The position numbers and the translations under genes are program-made. From NCBI GenBank assembly GCA_009845905.1, contig VXYS01000009.1:62001-126000 (forward strand): 64,000 nucleotides of DNA, in the 5' to 3' direction. The DNA comes from Gammaproteobacteria bacterium (GTDB lineage Bacteria > Pseudomonadota > Gammaproteobacteria > Steroidobacterales > Foliamicaceae). Shown in pieces: positions 1 to 8,807 of this stretch; within the stretch, counting starts at the first letter, position 1, and each line of letters starts with the position of its first letter. The notes beneath the pieces were generated by a model, which saw nothing but the letters and a program-made list of their open reading frames with translations, was not told the origin of the DNA and did no database searches.

Positions 1-1
1 G

Positions 2-874
2 CTGAGCGACATGCGTCACGAGGGAGGGGCGTTCTTCGCCGCACTGGACGCCGATTCCGAAGGCGAGGAAGGCCTCTATTACCTGTGGACGCCCGAACAG
101 GTGAGGGAACTGCTGCCGGAAGACGAATACGACGGCTTTGCGGCCCGCTACGGACTGAACCGGCGGCCCAACTTCGAGGAAAGCGCCTGGCACCTCGTGG
201 AGCGGCCCGCGCCGGACGTCGCCGAAGCGGACTTTTCCGCGGCGCGGCAACGCCTGCTGGAGGCGCGCGCAAAGCGCGAGCGCCCGATGCGCGACGAGAA
301 GCTGTTGACCGCCTGGAACGCGATGGCCGTGCGCGGGCTGGCGATCGCAGGCCGTTGCCTCGAACGCCCGGACCTGACCGCGGCGGCGGAGCAGGCGGCC
401 GACTTCATCATCGCCGAAATGATGCGCGACGGCCGGCTGCTCGCCTGCTGGACCGACGGGCGCGCCGGCGGAGAGGGTTTTCTGGACGACTACGCGTTCT
501 TCATCGACGCCTTGCTGGAGCTGGGCGGCGAACGGCAGGCCACGGCCGAGGCGCTGGCGCAGACGATGCTGGACAGTTTCGAGGATGCGGACAACGGCGG
601 ATTCTATTTCACCTCGGCCCGGCACGAGCGGCTGATCCACCGGCCGCGATCGCTGTCCGATGACGCCCTTCCGTCCGGTGCGGCGGTCGCGGCGCGGGCG
701 CTGCTCAGGATTTCGCAGATCACGCCCGGCATGCGCCATGCGGCGGCCGCCGAGCGCACGCTGCGGACGGCCTGGGAGCACATGGGCCAGCATCCGCTGT
801 CGCACACCGCGCTGTGCCTGGCGCTGGACGAGTGGCTTCGCCCCAACGCCTGCCGCCTGGACGGAACCTGCTGA
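2..874 (+). CDS. YyaL/SSP411-type (DUF255) protein, C-terminal part
   Basis: Only about the last 290 residues are in the window. The frame is open to the left edge, so the first visible ATG (base 11) is internal. The segment DADSEGEEG followed by YLWTPEQV is typical of the YyaL/SSP411 family. Full-length members have an N-terminal thioredoxin-like domain (off-window here) and a C-terminal helical toroid of six-hairpin-glycosidase type, which is what remains here. These are cytosolic proteins of poorly defined function, possibly in redox or carbohydrate metabolism. The stop codon is 46 bases before the next gene, which has its own promoter-like sequence, so the two are probably separate units. 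Family assignment is firm; function is not. Confidence 0.85.
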   Translation: MSDMRHEGGAFFAALDADSEGEEGLYYLWTPEQVRELLPEDEYDGFAARYGLNRRPNFEESAWHLVERPAPDVAEADFSAARQRLLEARAKRERPMRDEKLLTAWNAMAVRGLAIAGRCLERPDLTAAAEQAADFIIAEMMRDGRLLACWTDGRAGGEGFLDDYAFFIDALLELGGERQATAEALAQTMLDSFEDADNGGFYFTSARHERLIHRPRSLSDDALPSGAAVAARALLRISQITPGMRHAAAAERTLRTAWEHMGQHPLSHTALCLALDEWLRPNACRLDGTC

Positions 875-885
875 CGCCGACGTGG

Positions 886-891
886 TATAAA
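886..891 (+). promoter_or_regulatory. Extended -10 promoter element upstream of VOC gene
   Basis: TATAAA at 886-891 is preceded by TG one base away (TGG-TATAAA), the extended -10 form that tolerates a weak -35. No convincing -35 is seen 16-18 bases upstream. It would start transcription near 898, giving a short leader with a Shine-Dalgarno-like GAGGGA at 906-911 before the ATG at 921. Prediction from sequence only. Confidence 0.45.
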
Positions 892-920
892 CGCGCACTT
901 CAACCGAGGGAGTCAAACGA

Positions 921-1415
921 ATGAATTCAGCACCCCGCATCCGGAACATCGTCAAGCGCACCACGCTGATCGTCCGGGACATGGAAAAGAGCCGCCGCTG
1001 GTACGAATACGTGCTGGGCATGCAAACCTGGATCGACATGCCCTACACGCTTTCGGGCAAGGGCATAGCCGCGGGCAAGAAGGGCGATGTCACCCACCTG
1101 GTCATCATGCAGTGCGAAGACCCCAGGATCGGAATGATCGGCCTGCTGCAATGGGTGGACCCGCCGCTGCCGGCGCCGGAGATTCCGACTTCCGTGGGCT
1201 ACGGGACGCCGGTGTTCGTGGTCGATACGGAAGACGCGGCGGAGGTTGCGCGCCGGGCCGGCGAGCTGGGCACGCGGGTGCATACGCCGGAGAGGACCTT
1301 CAAGGTCACGGGGTCGAAGGGCGAGACGCGCCATCTGCTGGGGTGTGCGATCTTTGATCCGGACGGTTATTTTTACGAGTGCAACCAGGTGCTGCGCATC
1401 GACGATCCTGAGTAG
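921..1415 (+). CDS. VOC (glyoxalase/dioxygenase superfamily) protein
   Basis: This 164-residue protein has the single-gene, two-half layout of the vicinal oxygen chelate superfamily. A first beta-alpha-beta unit carries the usual L-I-V-R-D then WYEYVLGM signature. The second half ends with FDPDGYFYECNQV, where the Glu of YECN is in the position of the usual C-terminal metal ligand. Members isomerise, epimerise or ring-cleave small molecules using a divalent metal; the substrate here cannot be told. The start is supported by GAGGGA about ten bases upstream. It stands alone between a YyaL-type gene and lgt. Two other VOC proteins at the far end of the window (54541 and 55117) are similar single-module relatives. 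Confidence 0.85.
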   Translation: MNSAPRIRNIVKRTTLIVRDMEKSRRWYEYVLGMQTWIDMPYTLSGKGIAAGKKGDVTHLVIMQCEDPRIGMIGLLQWVDPPLPAPEIPTSVGYGTPVFVVDTEDAAEVARRAGELGTRVHTPERTFKVTGSKGETRHLLGCAIFDPDGYFYECNQVLRIDDPE

Positions 1416-1428
1416 CGCTGTTCCCTCG

Positions 1429-1526
1429 CCTTTTCCCTGCCCCCTGCTTTTCGGGAGGCGCCATCCATGGCTCGGTTCCGCCATCCTGGCTCCAACGCTC
1501 CCCAAAAGCAGGGGGCAGGGAAAAGG
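1429..1526. repeat. Interspersed palindrome, copy A (variable-stem family)
   Basis: Left arm 1429-1451 and right arm 1504-1526 are perfect 23-bp inverted repeats. They are followed inward by a second short pairing (GGGAG with CTCCC) and a core containing CCATCCATGG and GGTTCCGCCATCCTGG. The same core occurs in six other places in the window, each with a different outer stem. It lies between the VOC gene and lgt in the 174-bp gap and could act as a transcript hairpin, terminator or mRNA stabiliser. Core orientation is plus. Confidence 0.9.
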
Positions 1527-1589
1527 CTTCCCGTGTCGAGCGGCAATGGGCGGTAAAGGCTTGATTCGGGCTGCTAGACTTCGGGCGAG

Positions 1590-2381
1590 ATGATCGAATA
1601 TCCGCAGTTCGATCCTGTTGCGTTGCGCATCGGCTCGCTGGCGATACGGTGGTACGGGCTGATGTACCTGTTCGGCTTCGTCGCCGCCTGGTGGCTCGCG
1701 CACCGGCAGGCCCGCCGGCCAGGCAGCACGTTCACGCCGATCATGGTGCAGGACCTGATCTTCTACTCCTGCCTGGGCGTGATCGCGGGCGGGCGCCTGG
1801 GCTACCTCCTCTTTTACGGCTGGCAGCAGATACTCGACGATCCGCTCTATATCGTGCGGATCTGGGAAGGCGGCATGTCGTTTCACGGCGGGCTGCTGGG
1901 CGTGTGCGCCGCCGTTCTCCTGTTCGCCCGCAAGCACTCCAGGACGTTCGTCGAAACCGCGGATTTCGTCGTTCCACTGGTGCCGATCGGCCTGGGCGCC
2001 GGGCGTATCGGCAACTTCATCAACGGCGAACTCTGGGGCAAGCCCAGCGACGCGCCGTGGGCGTTCATCGTGGACGGCGTCGGCCGGCATCCAACGCAGT
2101 TGTACGAGGCTTTTCTCGAGGGACTGGTGCTGTTTGTCGTGCTCTGGTGGTATACGGCGCGGCCCTTGCCGTCCGGCGCGCGGCGCGGCCTGGGACGAGC
2201 AACCGGACTGTTCCTGGCCGGCTACGGGATTTTCCGGCTCCTGGTGGAGTTCCTGCGCGTGCCGGACGCGCACCTCGGTTACCTCGCTTCCAACTGGCTG
2301 ACCATGGGGCAGCTTTTGAGCCTGCCGATGATCGGCTTCGGCCTGTGGCTGCTCGCCCGGCGCGCGCCGCAGCCGGTATAG
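1590..2381 (+). CDS. lgt: Prolipoprotein diacylglyceryl transferase
   Basis: Lgt transfers diacylglycerol from phosphatidylglycerol to the lipobox cysteine of prolipoproteins at the inner membrane, the first step of lipoprotein maturation. The 263-residue length is normal. Seven hydrophobic segments are visible, the N-terminal [11 protein letters not shown] block is present, and the Lgt signature [12 protein letters not shown] is intact. Further conserved elements are [12 protein letters not shown] and the late [12 protein letters not shown]. The start ATG follows a short spacer after palindrome A. The stop is 4 bases before thyA, the usual lgt-thyA pairing in gammaproteobacteria, so the two are almost certainly co-transcribed. 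Confidence 0.97.
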   Translation: MIEYPQFDPVALRIGSLAIRWYGLMYLFGFVAAWWLAHRQARRPGSTFTPIMVQDLIFYSCLGVIAGGRLGYLLFYGWQQILDDPLYIVRIWEGGMSFHGGLLGVCAAVLLFARKHSRTFVETADFVVPLVPIGLGAGRIGNFINGELWGKPSDAPWAFIVDGVGRHPTQLYEAFLEGLVLFVVLWWYTARPLPSGARRGLGRATGLFLAGYGIFRLLVEFLRVPDAHLGYLASNWLTMGQLLSLPMIGFGLWLLARRAPQPV

Positions 2382-2385
2382 GCAC

Positions 2386-3180
2386 ATGCGGCAATACCTC
2401 AGTCTTCTCGAGGAGGTACTGGAAACCGGAACCGAGCGCCGCGACCGCACCGGCACGGGCACCCGGGCGCTGTTCGGGCGGCAGCTCCGCTTCGACCTGG
2501 CCGACGGCTTTCCGATGCTCACCACCAAGAGGCTTCCGCTGCGGGTGATCGCGGTCGAACTGCTGTGGTTCCTGCGCGGCGGCACCAACGTGCGCTGGCT
2601 GCAGGAGCGCGGCGTGAAGATCTGGAACGAGTGGGCCGACGAGGACGGCAACCTGGGGCCGGTTTACGGGGCGCAATGGCGGCGCTGGCCGGACGGCAAC
2701 GGCGGCGCGATCGACCAGGTGGACCAGGCCCTGGAAATGATCCGAAACGACCCGCACTCGCGAAGAATCATCATCAACGCCTGGAACGTAGCCGAGATTC
2801 CGCGAATGAAACTCCCGCCCTGCCACATGATGCTGCAGCTGCACGTGAGCCGCGGCAGGCTGTCGGCCCAGCTCTACCAGCGCAGCGCCGACCTGTTCCT
2901 GGGCGTTCCCTTCAATATCGCATCGTATGCGCTGCTGCTTTCCATGCTGGCCGAACAGACGGCGCTCGAACCCGGAGATTTCGTCTGGACCGGCGGCGAC
3001 TGCCACCTCTACAGCAACCACTGCGAACAGGCCCGCGAGCAGCTTTCCCGCGAGCCGCGCCCCCTTCCCCAACTCAGGATCACGGCGGGACGAGAATCCA
3101 TCGACGACTACGTGGAAACCGACTTCGAGCTGATCGGCTACGATCCGCACCCCCATATTCCGGCGCCTATTTCGGTGTAA
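2386..3180 (+). CDS. thyA: Thymidylate synthase
   Basis: ThyA converts dUMP to dTMP using methylene-tetrahydrofolate in the cytosol. At 264 residues it matches the short (E. coli-type) form. The catalytic cysteine is Cys146 in [10 protein letters not shown]. The phosphate-binding RRDRTGTGT near the N-terminus, [17 protein letters not shown], and the terminal IPAPISV are all in place. It sits 4 bases after lgt. A Tat lipoprotein gene follows 23 bases after the stop, which is not a usual neighbour of thyA. No oddities in the enzyme itself. Confidence 0.98.
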   Translation: MRQYLSLLEEVLETGTERRDRTGTGTRALFGRQLRFDLADGFPMLTTKRLPLRVIAVELLWFLRGGTNVRWLQERGVKIWNEWADEDGNLGPVYGAQWRRWPDGNGGAIDQVDQALEMIRNDPHSRRIIINAWNVAEIPRMKLPPCHMMLQLHVSRGRLSAQLYQRSADLFLGVPFNIASYALLLSMLAEQTALEPGDFVWTGGDCHLYSNHCEQAREQLSREPRPLPQLRITAGRESIDDYVETDFELIGYDPHPHIPAPISV

Positions 3181-3203
3181 GGCGCATCAGAAAGGAGAAC
3201 AAG

Positions 3204-4154
3204 ATGAGCAACAAGCCAGACCCCGTGAACCAATCCGGCCTCGACAGGCGCACGGTCCTGAAGGGCCTGGGAGCGGGCGCGCTGGGCGCGTCGGCGCTGT
3301 CCGGATGCGCGGCCGAACAAGGCGTTCCGCGCGAACCGCTGGACCTCAACGACCCCGTTGCGCGCTTTCGCGCGCGGGTCAAGGTGTTCGGGTCACTGGC
3401 CGAGGAAACGGTGCACCGCGTCTCGCGCGGTCACGTCTGGGGCTATGTCCACGAGGGCAACCTCGAGCCGCTGTTCAGCATGATCAATTACAACGTGACC
3501 CGCTGGCGGCAGGCGGAAGAGCACAGGTTCGTGGCCACGATGAACGAAACGGCGCTCTTTACCCGGTTCGACACCGACGAGGTGATTGACGAGTGGTACA
3601 ACATGTACACCGGGGAAACGGTCGAAGTCCAGCACTACTTCACCGGGCCGATCACCGTCGAGAACACGCTGGAAGGAACGATTACCGACGAGACCGCAAC
3701 GATGAAGCCGAAGAACATGGAATGGTGGACGGTGGGCGGCAGGCTGTTCATTCCGATTCGCTCGCAATTCCGGTTTCCCAACCCGCTGCGCCCGGAAGTC
3801 TGGCCCAAGGCCTCCGTGGGGCCCATCTTTCACTGGGACTCGTTCATGTTCCTGATGGCGGAACTCGCCGACGTCGAGAACCCGGAACTGTCCAGGGCGC
3901 CGGCGATCAGCCACTACCAGGAAACCCTGAACTGGAACCACTGGATGCTGATGGGCCAGCGGCCCGGGCGCCAGCTCTCCCGAGGCTACGGCTGCAAACT
4001 GGACAGTCTTGACGAGATGCCCGCCAACCTGCGCGGCACCCTGGAGGAGCACGCGCCGGAAATGTTCGACCTCGAGAACTGGACCGAAGTCAGGGACGAC
4101 ATGGTGGAGTTCATGAAGAACCGAACGCCCGCGGCGGTCGAGCCGGAAGAATGA
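3204..4154 (+). CDS. Tat-exported lipoprotein, probable DUF1838 family
   Basis: A 316-residue protein with a twin-arginine signal (LDRRTVLKG, Arg15-Arg16) and a lipobox ALSGC (Cys35), so it is predicted to be a folded, lipid-anchored periplasmic protein. It shares three landmarks with five other proteins in this window: an N-terminal segment of the form R-x-R-V-K-V-x-G-S, a central YTGE (MYTGETVEV), and a C-terminal LMGQRPGRQ then LDEMP. I read these as the DUF1838 family, which has no known function. The start ATG has AAAGGAG 6-12 bases upstream. The stop overlaps apaG by 4 bases (ATGA), so translation is coupled to apaG. This copy is about 23 kb from the other five and is the only one with a lipobox. 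Confidence 0.7.
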   Translation: MSNKPDPVNQSGLDRRTVLKGLGAGALGASALSGCAAEQGVPREPLDLNDPVARFRARVKVFGSLAEETVHRVSRGHVWGYVHEGNLEPLFSMINYNVTRWRQAEEHRFVATMNETALFTRFDTDEVIDEWYNMYTGETVEVQHYFTGPITVENTLEGTITDETATMKPKNMEWWTVGGRLFIPIRSQFRFPNPLRPEVWPKASVGPIFHWDSFMFLMAELADVENPELSRAPAISHYQETLNWNHWMLMGQRPGRQLSRGYGCKLDSLDEMPANLRGTLEEHAPEMFDLENWTEVRDDMVEFMKNRTPAAVEPEE

Positions 4155-4522
4155 TCTCGGGCGAGGACATTCACGTCGAGGTTGAGCCGGCCTACCTGGG
4201 GCAGGATGCGCAGGGCGACCGCTACGTGTTCAGCTACACGATCACGATCTCGAACCGCGGCGGGGAAGCCGCCCGGCTGCTGACGCGGCACTGGATCATC
4301 ACCGACGGCAACGGGCACGTGGAGGAGGTGTTCGGGGACGGCGTGGTGGGCGAGCAGCCCCGGCTGCTCCCGGGCGAGAGCCACCGCTACACCAGCGGCG
4401 CGATCATCGATACGCCGTTCGGGACGATGCAGGGCAGCTACGGCATGGTCACCGACGGCGGCGAGGACTTCAAGGCGCCCATCCCCATCTTCCGCCTTCA
4501 GACCCCCGGCGTCCTGCACTGA
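4151..4522 (+). CDS. apaG: ApaG domain protein
   Basis: At 123 residues this matches ApaG/CorD, a small fibronectin-III-like beta-sandwich protein often found beside apaH; its exact role is unsettled. Visible family features are the VEPAYLGQDA start, the Y-T-I-T-I-S-N-R-G strand, the HWIITDGNG motif, the glycine-rich VFGDGVVGEQP and the YTSGAIIDTPFGTMQGSY segment. It overlaps the preceding lipoprotein gene by 4 bases. It is separated from apaH by palindrome B, so the usual tight apaG-apaH junction has been opened by a repeat. Confidence 0.96.
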   Translation: MISGEDIHVEVEPAYLGQDAQGDRYVFSYTITISNRGGEAARLLTRHWIITDGNGHVEEVFGDGVVGEQPRLLPGESHRYTSGAIIDTPFGTMQGSYGMVTDGGEDFKAPIPIFRLQTPGVLH

Positions 4523-4530
4523 GTGGTTGC

Positions 4531-4642
4531 CCGCCTGTCCCTGCACCGCCCCTTCCGGGAGACGCATGAATCCATCCATGGAGCTTGGTTCCGGCATCCC
4601 TGCCTCCAACACTCCCGAAAGGGGCGGTGCAGGGACAGGCGG
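4531..4642. repeat. Interspersed palindrome, copy B
   Basis: Arms around 4531-4560 and 4613-4642 pair over about 24 bases plus the inner GGGAG/CTCCC, with one mismatch. The core (GACGCATGAATCCATCC, then GGTTCCGGCATCC) is the same as in the other copies, but the outer stem is not. It fills the 144-bp gap between apaG and apaH. Core orientation is plus. Confidence 0.9.
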
Positions 4643-4666
4643 CGTATTGCTTTCAGGGTGGACTAA

Positions 4667-5437
4667 GTGGCGGTATGGGCGGTTGGGGATGTGCAGGGGT
4701 GTCTCGGGCCCCTGAATGCGCTGCTGGACCGGATCGGGTTCGAGCCGGGGCGCGACCGGCTCTGGTTCTGCGGAGACCTGGTCAACCGCGGGCCGGACTC
4801 GGCGGGCGTGCTGACGCGGGTTCGCGAACTGGAGGACTCGGCCATCGTCGTGCTCGGCAACCACGACCTGCACTGGCTGGCGCAACAGGCCCACGAAAAG
4901 GACCCCGAAGTGCGCGCACATGCCGATTGGCTGCGCCGGCGCCCGCTGGCGCATTTCGACCGGGACCTGAACTGCCTGCTGGTGCATGCCGGGGTCCTTC
5001 CCGGCTGGGACCTGGAGCAGGCGCTGGCGCGGGCCGCGGAGGTGGAGAGCGTTCTGCGGGACGCGCACTATCGGGACTTCCTGGCCGAGATGTACGGAAA
5101 CGTGCCCAATAGCTGGCAGGACGGGCTTTCGGGAACCCGGCGCCTGCGGATGATCGTCAACGCCTTCACACGGATGCGAATGGTGGATGCGCGGGGCCGG
5201 CTGGATTTTTCCTACAAGGGGCCGCCCGGCGGGCAGCCGCCCTATCTCGCTCCCTGGTTCACGCATGCGGGCAGACTGCCGTCCGGGTGCCGGGTCGTGT
5301 TCGGGCACTGGTCGGCGCTGGGATGCTTCGTTACCGATCGCCATATCGCGCTGGATTCGGGCTGCGTCTGGGGCGGATCGCTGGCCGCGGTCCGGCTGGA
5401 CGGCCCACCCCGATGCGTCAGCGTGCCCTGCGGCTGA
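4667..5437 (+). CDS. apaH: Symmetrical diadenosine tetraphosphatase
   Basis: ApaH hydrolyses Ap4A to two ADP and also removes NpnN caps from RNA. The 256-residue protein starts with GTG and shows the metallophosphatase motifs in order: GDVQG, GDLVNRGPDS, GNHDLH, and the later HAG and GHWSALG. Length and order are normal for the calcineurin-like ApaH family. It converges on rsmA. In many relatives rsmA-apaG-apaH run in one direction, so here apaG-apaH have been inverted relative to rsmA. Palindrome C lies between the two converging stops. Confidence 0.96.
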   Translation: MAVWAVGDVQGCLGPLNALLDRIGFEPGRDRLWFCGDLVNRGPDSAGVLTRVRELEDSAIVVLGNHDLHWLAQQAHEKDPEVRAHADWLRRRPLAHFDRDLNCLLVHAGVLPGWDLEQALARAAEVESVLRDAHYRDFLAEMYGNVPNSWQDGLSGTRRLRMIVNAFTRMRMVDARGRLDFSYKGPPGGQPPYLAPWFTHAGRLPSGCRVVFGHWSALGCFVTDRHIALDSGCVWGGSLAAVRLDGPPRCVSVPCG

Positions 5438-5450
5438 CGCTTCGATCTCG

Positions 5451-5554
5451 CCCGTTTTGTGCCCCCTTCCTCCGGGGGACGCATGAACCCATCCATGGGG
5501 CTCGGCGGCGGCTCCTGCCGCCGACGCCCCCGGAGGAAGGGGGCACAAAACGGG
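5451..5554. repeat. Interspersed palindrome, copy C
   Basis: Perfect 28-bp arms at 5451-5478 and 5527-5554. The core carries an extra internal GC hairpin (CGGCGG with CCGCCG) where other copies have GGTTCCGCC. It lies between the convergent apaH and rsmA stops, 13 bases from each, so it is well placed to act as a bidirectional terminator, although there is no run of T after either arm. Core orientation is plus. Confidence 0.9.
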
Positions 5555-5567
5555 CTTACGTCGCCGA

Positions 5568-6338
5568 TCAGGGAAGGTGTTCCGAGAGGTGGAGGTAGGA
5601 CTGGACGTCGATTTGCTCGGGGCGCAGGGTGGGGTCGATGCCGGCCGCGGCGATCTGCTCTTTGTTCGCGAGGCCGCGCAGGGCGTTGGCGACGGTTTTG
5701 CGGCGCTGCGAGAAGGCCTGGCGCACGACGCGATCGAAGGTGTCGGGGCGGTGGATGCGGTAGCGTGAATCGGGCGTCAGCCTGACCACCATCGAATGCA
5801 CCTTCGGAGGGGGCTCGAACGCGCCCGGCGCAACGGAAAAGCACGGCTCGGCGCGGCAGCGGGCCGCCGCCGTGACCGACAGGCGGCCGTAGCGGCGGCT
5901 GCCCGGAGACGCACACAGCCGCTCGGCCACCTCGCGCTGCAGCATGACGGTCATGTCGCGGAACCCGGCCGCGCTCTCAAGCAGGCGGAACAGCAGGGGC
6001 GTGCTCAGGTAATAGGGCAGATTGCCTATCAGGCGCAGGCGCGCATCGGGAACCCCGATGCCCTCAAGCGCCGCGTAATCGAACTCGAGCGCGTCCGCCA
6101 GGTGCACGTTCAGCGGCTCGTGGGGAAAACGCTCGCGCAGCCCCTGCGCCAGCGCCGAATCGATCTCGACCGCGTGTACGATCGCCCCCTTCGAGAGCAG
6201 GGGACCGGTCAGCGCGCCGCGCCCCGGACCGATCTCCACGAAGTGTTCGCCGGCCCCGGGCGCCGCCGTCGAGATGATCTGCTGAATGACCGAGGCGTCG
6301 GTAAGGAAGTGCTGCCCCAGCCGGGGACGTTTCTTCAT
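5568..6338 (-). CDS. rsmA: 16S rRNA (adenine1518/1519-N6) dimethyltransferase
   Basis: RsmA (KsgA) dimethylates two adjacent adenosines in the 3'-terminal helix of 16S rRNA during 30S maturation. The 256-residue protein starts MKKRPRLGQHFL. It has the SAM-binding EIGPGRGALT, the catalytic NLPYY near residue 105, and the C-terminal FSQRRKTVANAL. The start overlaps the pdxA stop by 4 bases, so translation is coupled. It is the last gene of the lptD-surA-pdxA-rsmA operon. A much longer reading frame runs upstream through pdxA but has no support. Confidence 0.97.
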   Translation of the reverse strand: MKKRPRLGQHFLTDASVIQQIISTAAPGAGEHFVEIGPGRGALTGPLLSKGAIVHAVEIDSALAQGLRERFPHEPLNVHLADALEFDYAALEGIGVPDARLRLIGNLPYYLSTPLLFRLLESAAGFRDMTVMLQREVAERLCASPGSRRYGRLSVTAAARCRAEPCFSVAPGAFEPPPKVHSMVVRLTPDSRYRIHRPDTFDRVVRQAFSQRRKTVANALRGLANKEQIAAAGIDPTLRPEQIDVQSYLHLSEHLP

Positions 6339-7333
6339 TTTTGCGGAAGACCCGACCTGCGCCGCACCATGCGCGCCGCCGCCTCCACGGCCTGGACCAG
6401 GCTGCCTTCGTCGGCCTTCCCGGTGCCGGCGAGATCGAACGCCGTGCCATGGTCCACGGACGTGCGCACGAACGGCAGTCCCAGCGTCACGTTCACCGTC
6501 GCGCCGAAGCCGGCGTGCTTGACCACCGGCAAGCCCTGATCGTGATACATCGCCAGCACAGCGTCCTGTCCGGCGAGATTGCCCCGCGTGAAGGCCGTGT
6601 CGGCCGGCCAGGGACCGGTCACGCCGGGATCGCCGAATTCCGCGATCGCCCGCGCCACGACATCGCGGTCCTCGGCGCCTAGTTCGCCACCCTCCCCGGC
6701 ATGCGGATTGAGACCGAGAACCGCCACCCGCGGTTTCTCTATTCCGAAATCGCGCTTCAGTCCCTGCACCAGCACTTCGAGGACGGCCGCCAGACGCTCG
6801 CGGGTGACGGCCCCGGGCACCGCGCTCAACGGAATATGGGTCGTGGCCAGGGCCACCCTCAGCGGCGTGCGACCGGACCCCGTCTCGCCCGCCAGCAGCA
6901 TGACCGGCATGGGCGCGCCGCTGAGCCGCGCCAGGTATTCCGTATGTCCCATGAAATCGAGTCCGGCCTTGCGCATCAGCGCCTTGTTGACCGGTCCGGT
7001 CACCAGCGCATCGAACTCGCCGCTCAGGCACCCCTTCGCTCCCCGCTCCAGGGCCGCCAGCACCGCGGGCGCGTTGCGGGCATCCGCCCGGCCCGCCCGG
7101 CATGGATGAGCGAACGGCATGTGCGCGACGCTCAGGCCGCGCGCCCGGTCGCCGGGGTCGTACGAACCCGCCGGGAAGTCGCGGTCCAGCATTTCCGCGC
7201 GTTCGCGCAGCACCCGCGGGTCGGCGAGCAGCACGGTATTGAACCGGCTCAGTTCACGGGCCGCCTTGATTACGATGTCCGGCCCGATTCCGGCCGGTTC
7301 GCCCACGCTGACCGCCAGTTTAGGGCAGCGCAT
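6335..7333 (-). CDS. pdxA: 4-hydroxythreonine-4-phosphate dehydrogenase
   Basis: PdxA oxidises 4-phosphohydroxy-L-threonine in the DXP-dependent pyridoxal phosphate pathway. The 332-residue length is standard. Visible landmarks are GEPAGIGPDI at the N-terminus, the mid-protein TGPVNKA and GHTEYLA, and the metal-binding MYHDQGLPVVKH followed by RTSVDHGTAFDLAGTG. It lies 18 bases after surA and overlaps rsmA by 4, the standard gammaproteobacterial order. Confidence 0.97.
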   Translation of the reverse strand: MRCPKLAVSVGEPAGIGPDIVIKAARELSRFNTVLLADPRVLRERAEMLDRDFPAGSYDPGDRARGLSVAHMPFAHPCRAGRADARNAPAVLAALERGAKGCLSGEFDALVTGPVNKALMRKAGLDFMGHTEYLARLSGAPMPVMLLAGETGSGRTPLRVALATTHIPLSAVPGAVTRERLAAVLEVLVQGLKRDFGIEKPRVAVLGLNPHAGEGGELGAEDRDVVARAIAEFGDPGVTGPWPADTAFTRGNLAGQDAVLAMYHDQGLPVVKHAGFGATVNVTLGLPFVRTSVDHGTAFDLAGTGKADEGSLVQAVEAAARMVRRRSGLPQK

Positions 7334-7351
7334 TGTGTTTGCAGGCCCTTG

Positions 7352-8641
7352 CTACTTCTTGTATTCCACGAACGCCTCGGCCCGCAGCCTTTGCAGCCAA
7401 AGCTGGGTTTCCTCCTGCACCTTGCGTTCCCGCAAGGCCAGGGCGGCGCGCTGCCGGCGCACGTCCTCGCTCACGTCCTGCATGCGGTTCCCGGAACGTT
7501 GCGCGATATGCCATCCGAAGGAGCTGCGTATGGGTTCGCTGATCTCGTCGCCCTCAAGTTCCGCTACACCGGCGGCGAATGCGGGATCGAGGTCCTCGGG
7601 GGATACCCATCCGAGCATGCCGCCCTCGCCGGCGGAACCGGGGTCGGCCGAGTAAGCGCGGGCCAGGGCGCCGAAGCTCTCACCGGCCAGGATCTGCTCG
7701 CGAATCTCGGCGATCTCGCCGCGGGTCGCGTCGTCGTCGCGTATCTCGTTCGGCTGAAGCAGTATGTGCCTGAGTTCCCACTGCTCCTGAATGATGGGGT
7801 CCCCGCCGCGCGTTTCGTCCAGGCGCACCACGTGCACCCCGCTGCCCGTGGTGATCAGTTCGGCCACGCCGCCGGGTTCGAGCTGAAGAACATGCGCGAC
7901 GAATGCCGTGGGCAGCGCATTGCGTTTGCGCCAGCCCAGGCTGCCGCCCTGCAGCGCATTCTGCGCCTCCGAATAGGCGATTGCCAGTTCGGCGAAGTTC
8001 TCCCCTTCAAGCACGCGTTCACGCAACCTCTCCGCTCGCTCGCGGGCCGCGTCGCGCTGACCCGCGGTGGCGTTTAGCGGCGTGCCGATCAGAATGTGCG
8101 ACACCATGTATTCCCGGTTCGCCTCCTCTCCGGCTTCGGCGCCGCGCAGGAAATCGTCCACTTCCCTGGGGTTGAGGTACACCCGCGCAACGACGTCGCG
8201 CTGCCTGAGCGTGTCCAGTTCGATTTGCGCCCTGAGTTCCTCGCGGTAGCGGGCGTACTCGATGCCCTGATCGGCCAGCGCGTCGGGAAGATCGCTCAGC
8301 TCGACCCCGTTTTGCTGGGCCACGAAGCCGAGCGCCCGGTTGACCTGCTCGTCGGAAATCTCGATGCCCAGGCGTTGGGCGCGCTGCAGTTGTATTTCCC
8401 GCAGGACCAGCCGCTCCAGCACCTGCGATTCGAGCACCGCCGAAGGCGGAGACCTGAGACCCTGGGCGCGAATGTTCGCGCGCACGCCGGCCAGTTCCTG
8501 GTCCAGTTCACTGGTCAGGACAACGCCGTCATTGACCACGGCGACGATGCCTTCCAGAAACTCGCCATCATCGCTGAGCTGCGCCCCCACCGGCCCCGCA
8601 ACCACCGCCAGGCACACCAGCACCATCGCACAGCACCGCAC
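7352..8641 (-). CDS. surA: Periplasmic chaperone / peptidyl-prolyl isomerase SurA
   Basis: SurA escorts outer-membrane proteins, LptD among them, across the periplasm. I use the GTG at 8641, which gives 429 residues, close to the E. coli length, with a basic then hydrophobic signal peptide ending VGAQ; the ATG at 8626 is the alternative. The longer open frame above it runs through palindrome D and is not credible as protein. After an N-terminal helical SurA_N domain come two parvulin domains, beginning near VSHILIG and RHILLQP, each with its GG-LGW segment. It follows lptD and precedes pdxA. Confidence 0.94.
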   Translation of the reverse strand: MRCCAMVLVCLAVVAGPVGAQLSDDGEFLEGIVAVVNDGVVLTSELDQELAGVRANIRAQGLRSPPSAVLESQVLERLVLREIQLQRAQRLGIEISDEQVNRALGFVAQQNGVELSDLPDALADQGIEYARYREELRAQIELDTLRQRDVVARVYLNPREVDDFLRGAEAGEEANREYMVSHILIGTPLNATAGQRDAARERAERLRERVLEGENFAELAIAYSEAQNALQGGSLGWRKRNALPTAFVAHVLQLEPGGVAELITTGSGVHVVRLDETRGGDPIIQEQWELRHILLQPNEIRDDDATRGEIAEIREQILAGESFGALARAYSADPGSAGEGGMLGWVSPEDLDPAFAAGVAELEGDEISEPIRSSFGWHIAQRSGNRMQDVSEDVRRQRAALALRERKVQEETQLWLQRLRAEAFVEYKK

Positions 8642-8651
8642 GCGTACGTGA

Positions 8652-8761
8652 GCAGTTTCGTCCCCCCGGTCCTTACGGGAGTTTGTGAGCCAGGGATGGC
8701 GGAACAAAGCTCCATGGATGGATTCATGCGTCTCCCGGAAGGACCGGGGGGACGAAACTGC
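8652..8761. repeat. Interspersed palindrome, copy D
   Basis: Arms 8652-8681 and 8732-8761 pair over 30 bp with a single mismatch. The core is in minus orientation, the same sense as the lptD-surA operon in which it lies. It occupies most of the lptD-surA gap, immediately upstream of the surA start, where it could modulate surA expression relative to lptD. Confidence 0.9.
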
Positions 8762-8807
8762 GTTGGCAGGCGGCGCGTGGATCACGGCTGTACTTAGGGG
8801 GCTGCTA

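Noticed and set aside
927..2651. 574-codon antisense open frame across the VOC gene and lgt
   Set aside because: It is antisense to two firmly identified genes, is rich in Arg/Pro/Gly and shows no domain; typical of GC-rich shadow frames.
4527..4715. Short open frames with repeated peptides such as MNPSMEL or MDGFMRLPE
   Set aside because: They recur only because the palindrome core recurs; the frames end at different points and have no shared start signal, so they are not a small-protein family.
5568..7103. 511-codon frame as a fusion protein ending in RsmA
   Set aside because: The N-terminal half is an out-of-frame reading of pdxA; RsmA's own start at 6338 gives the normal length.
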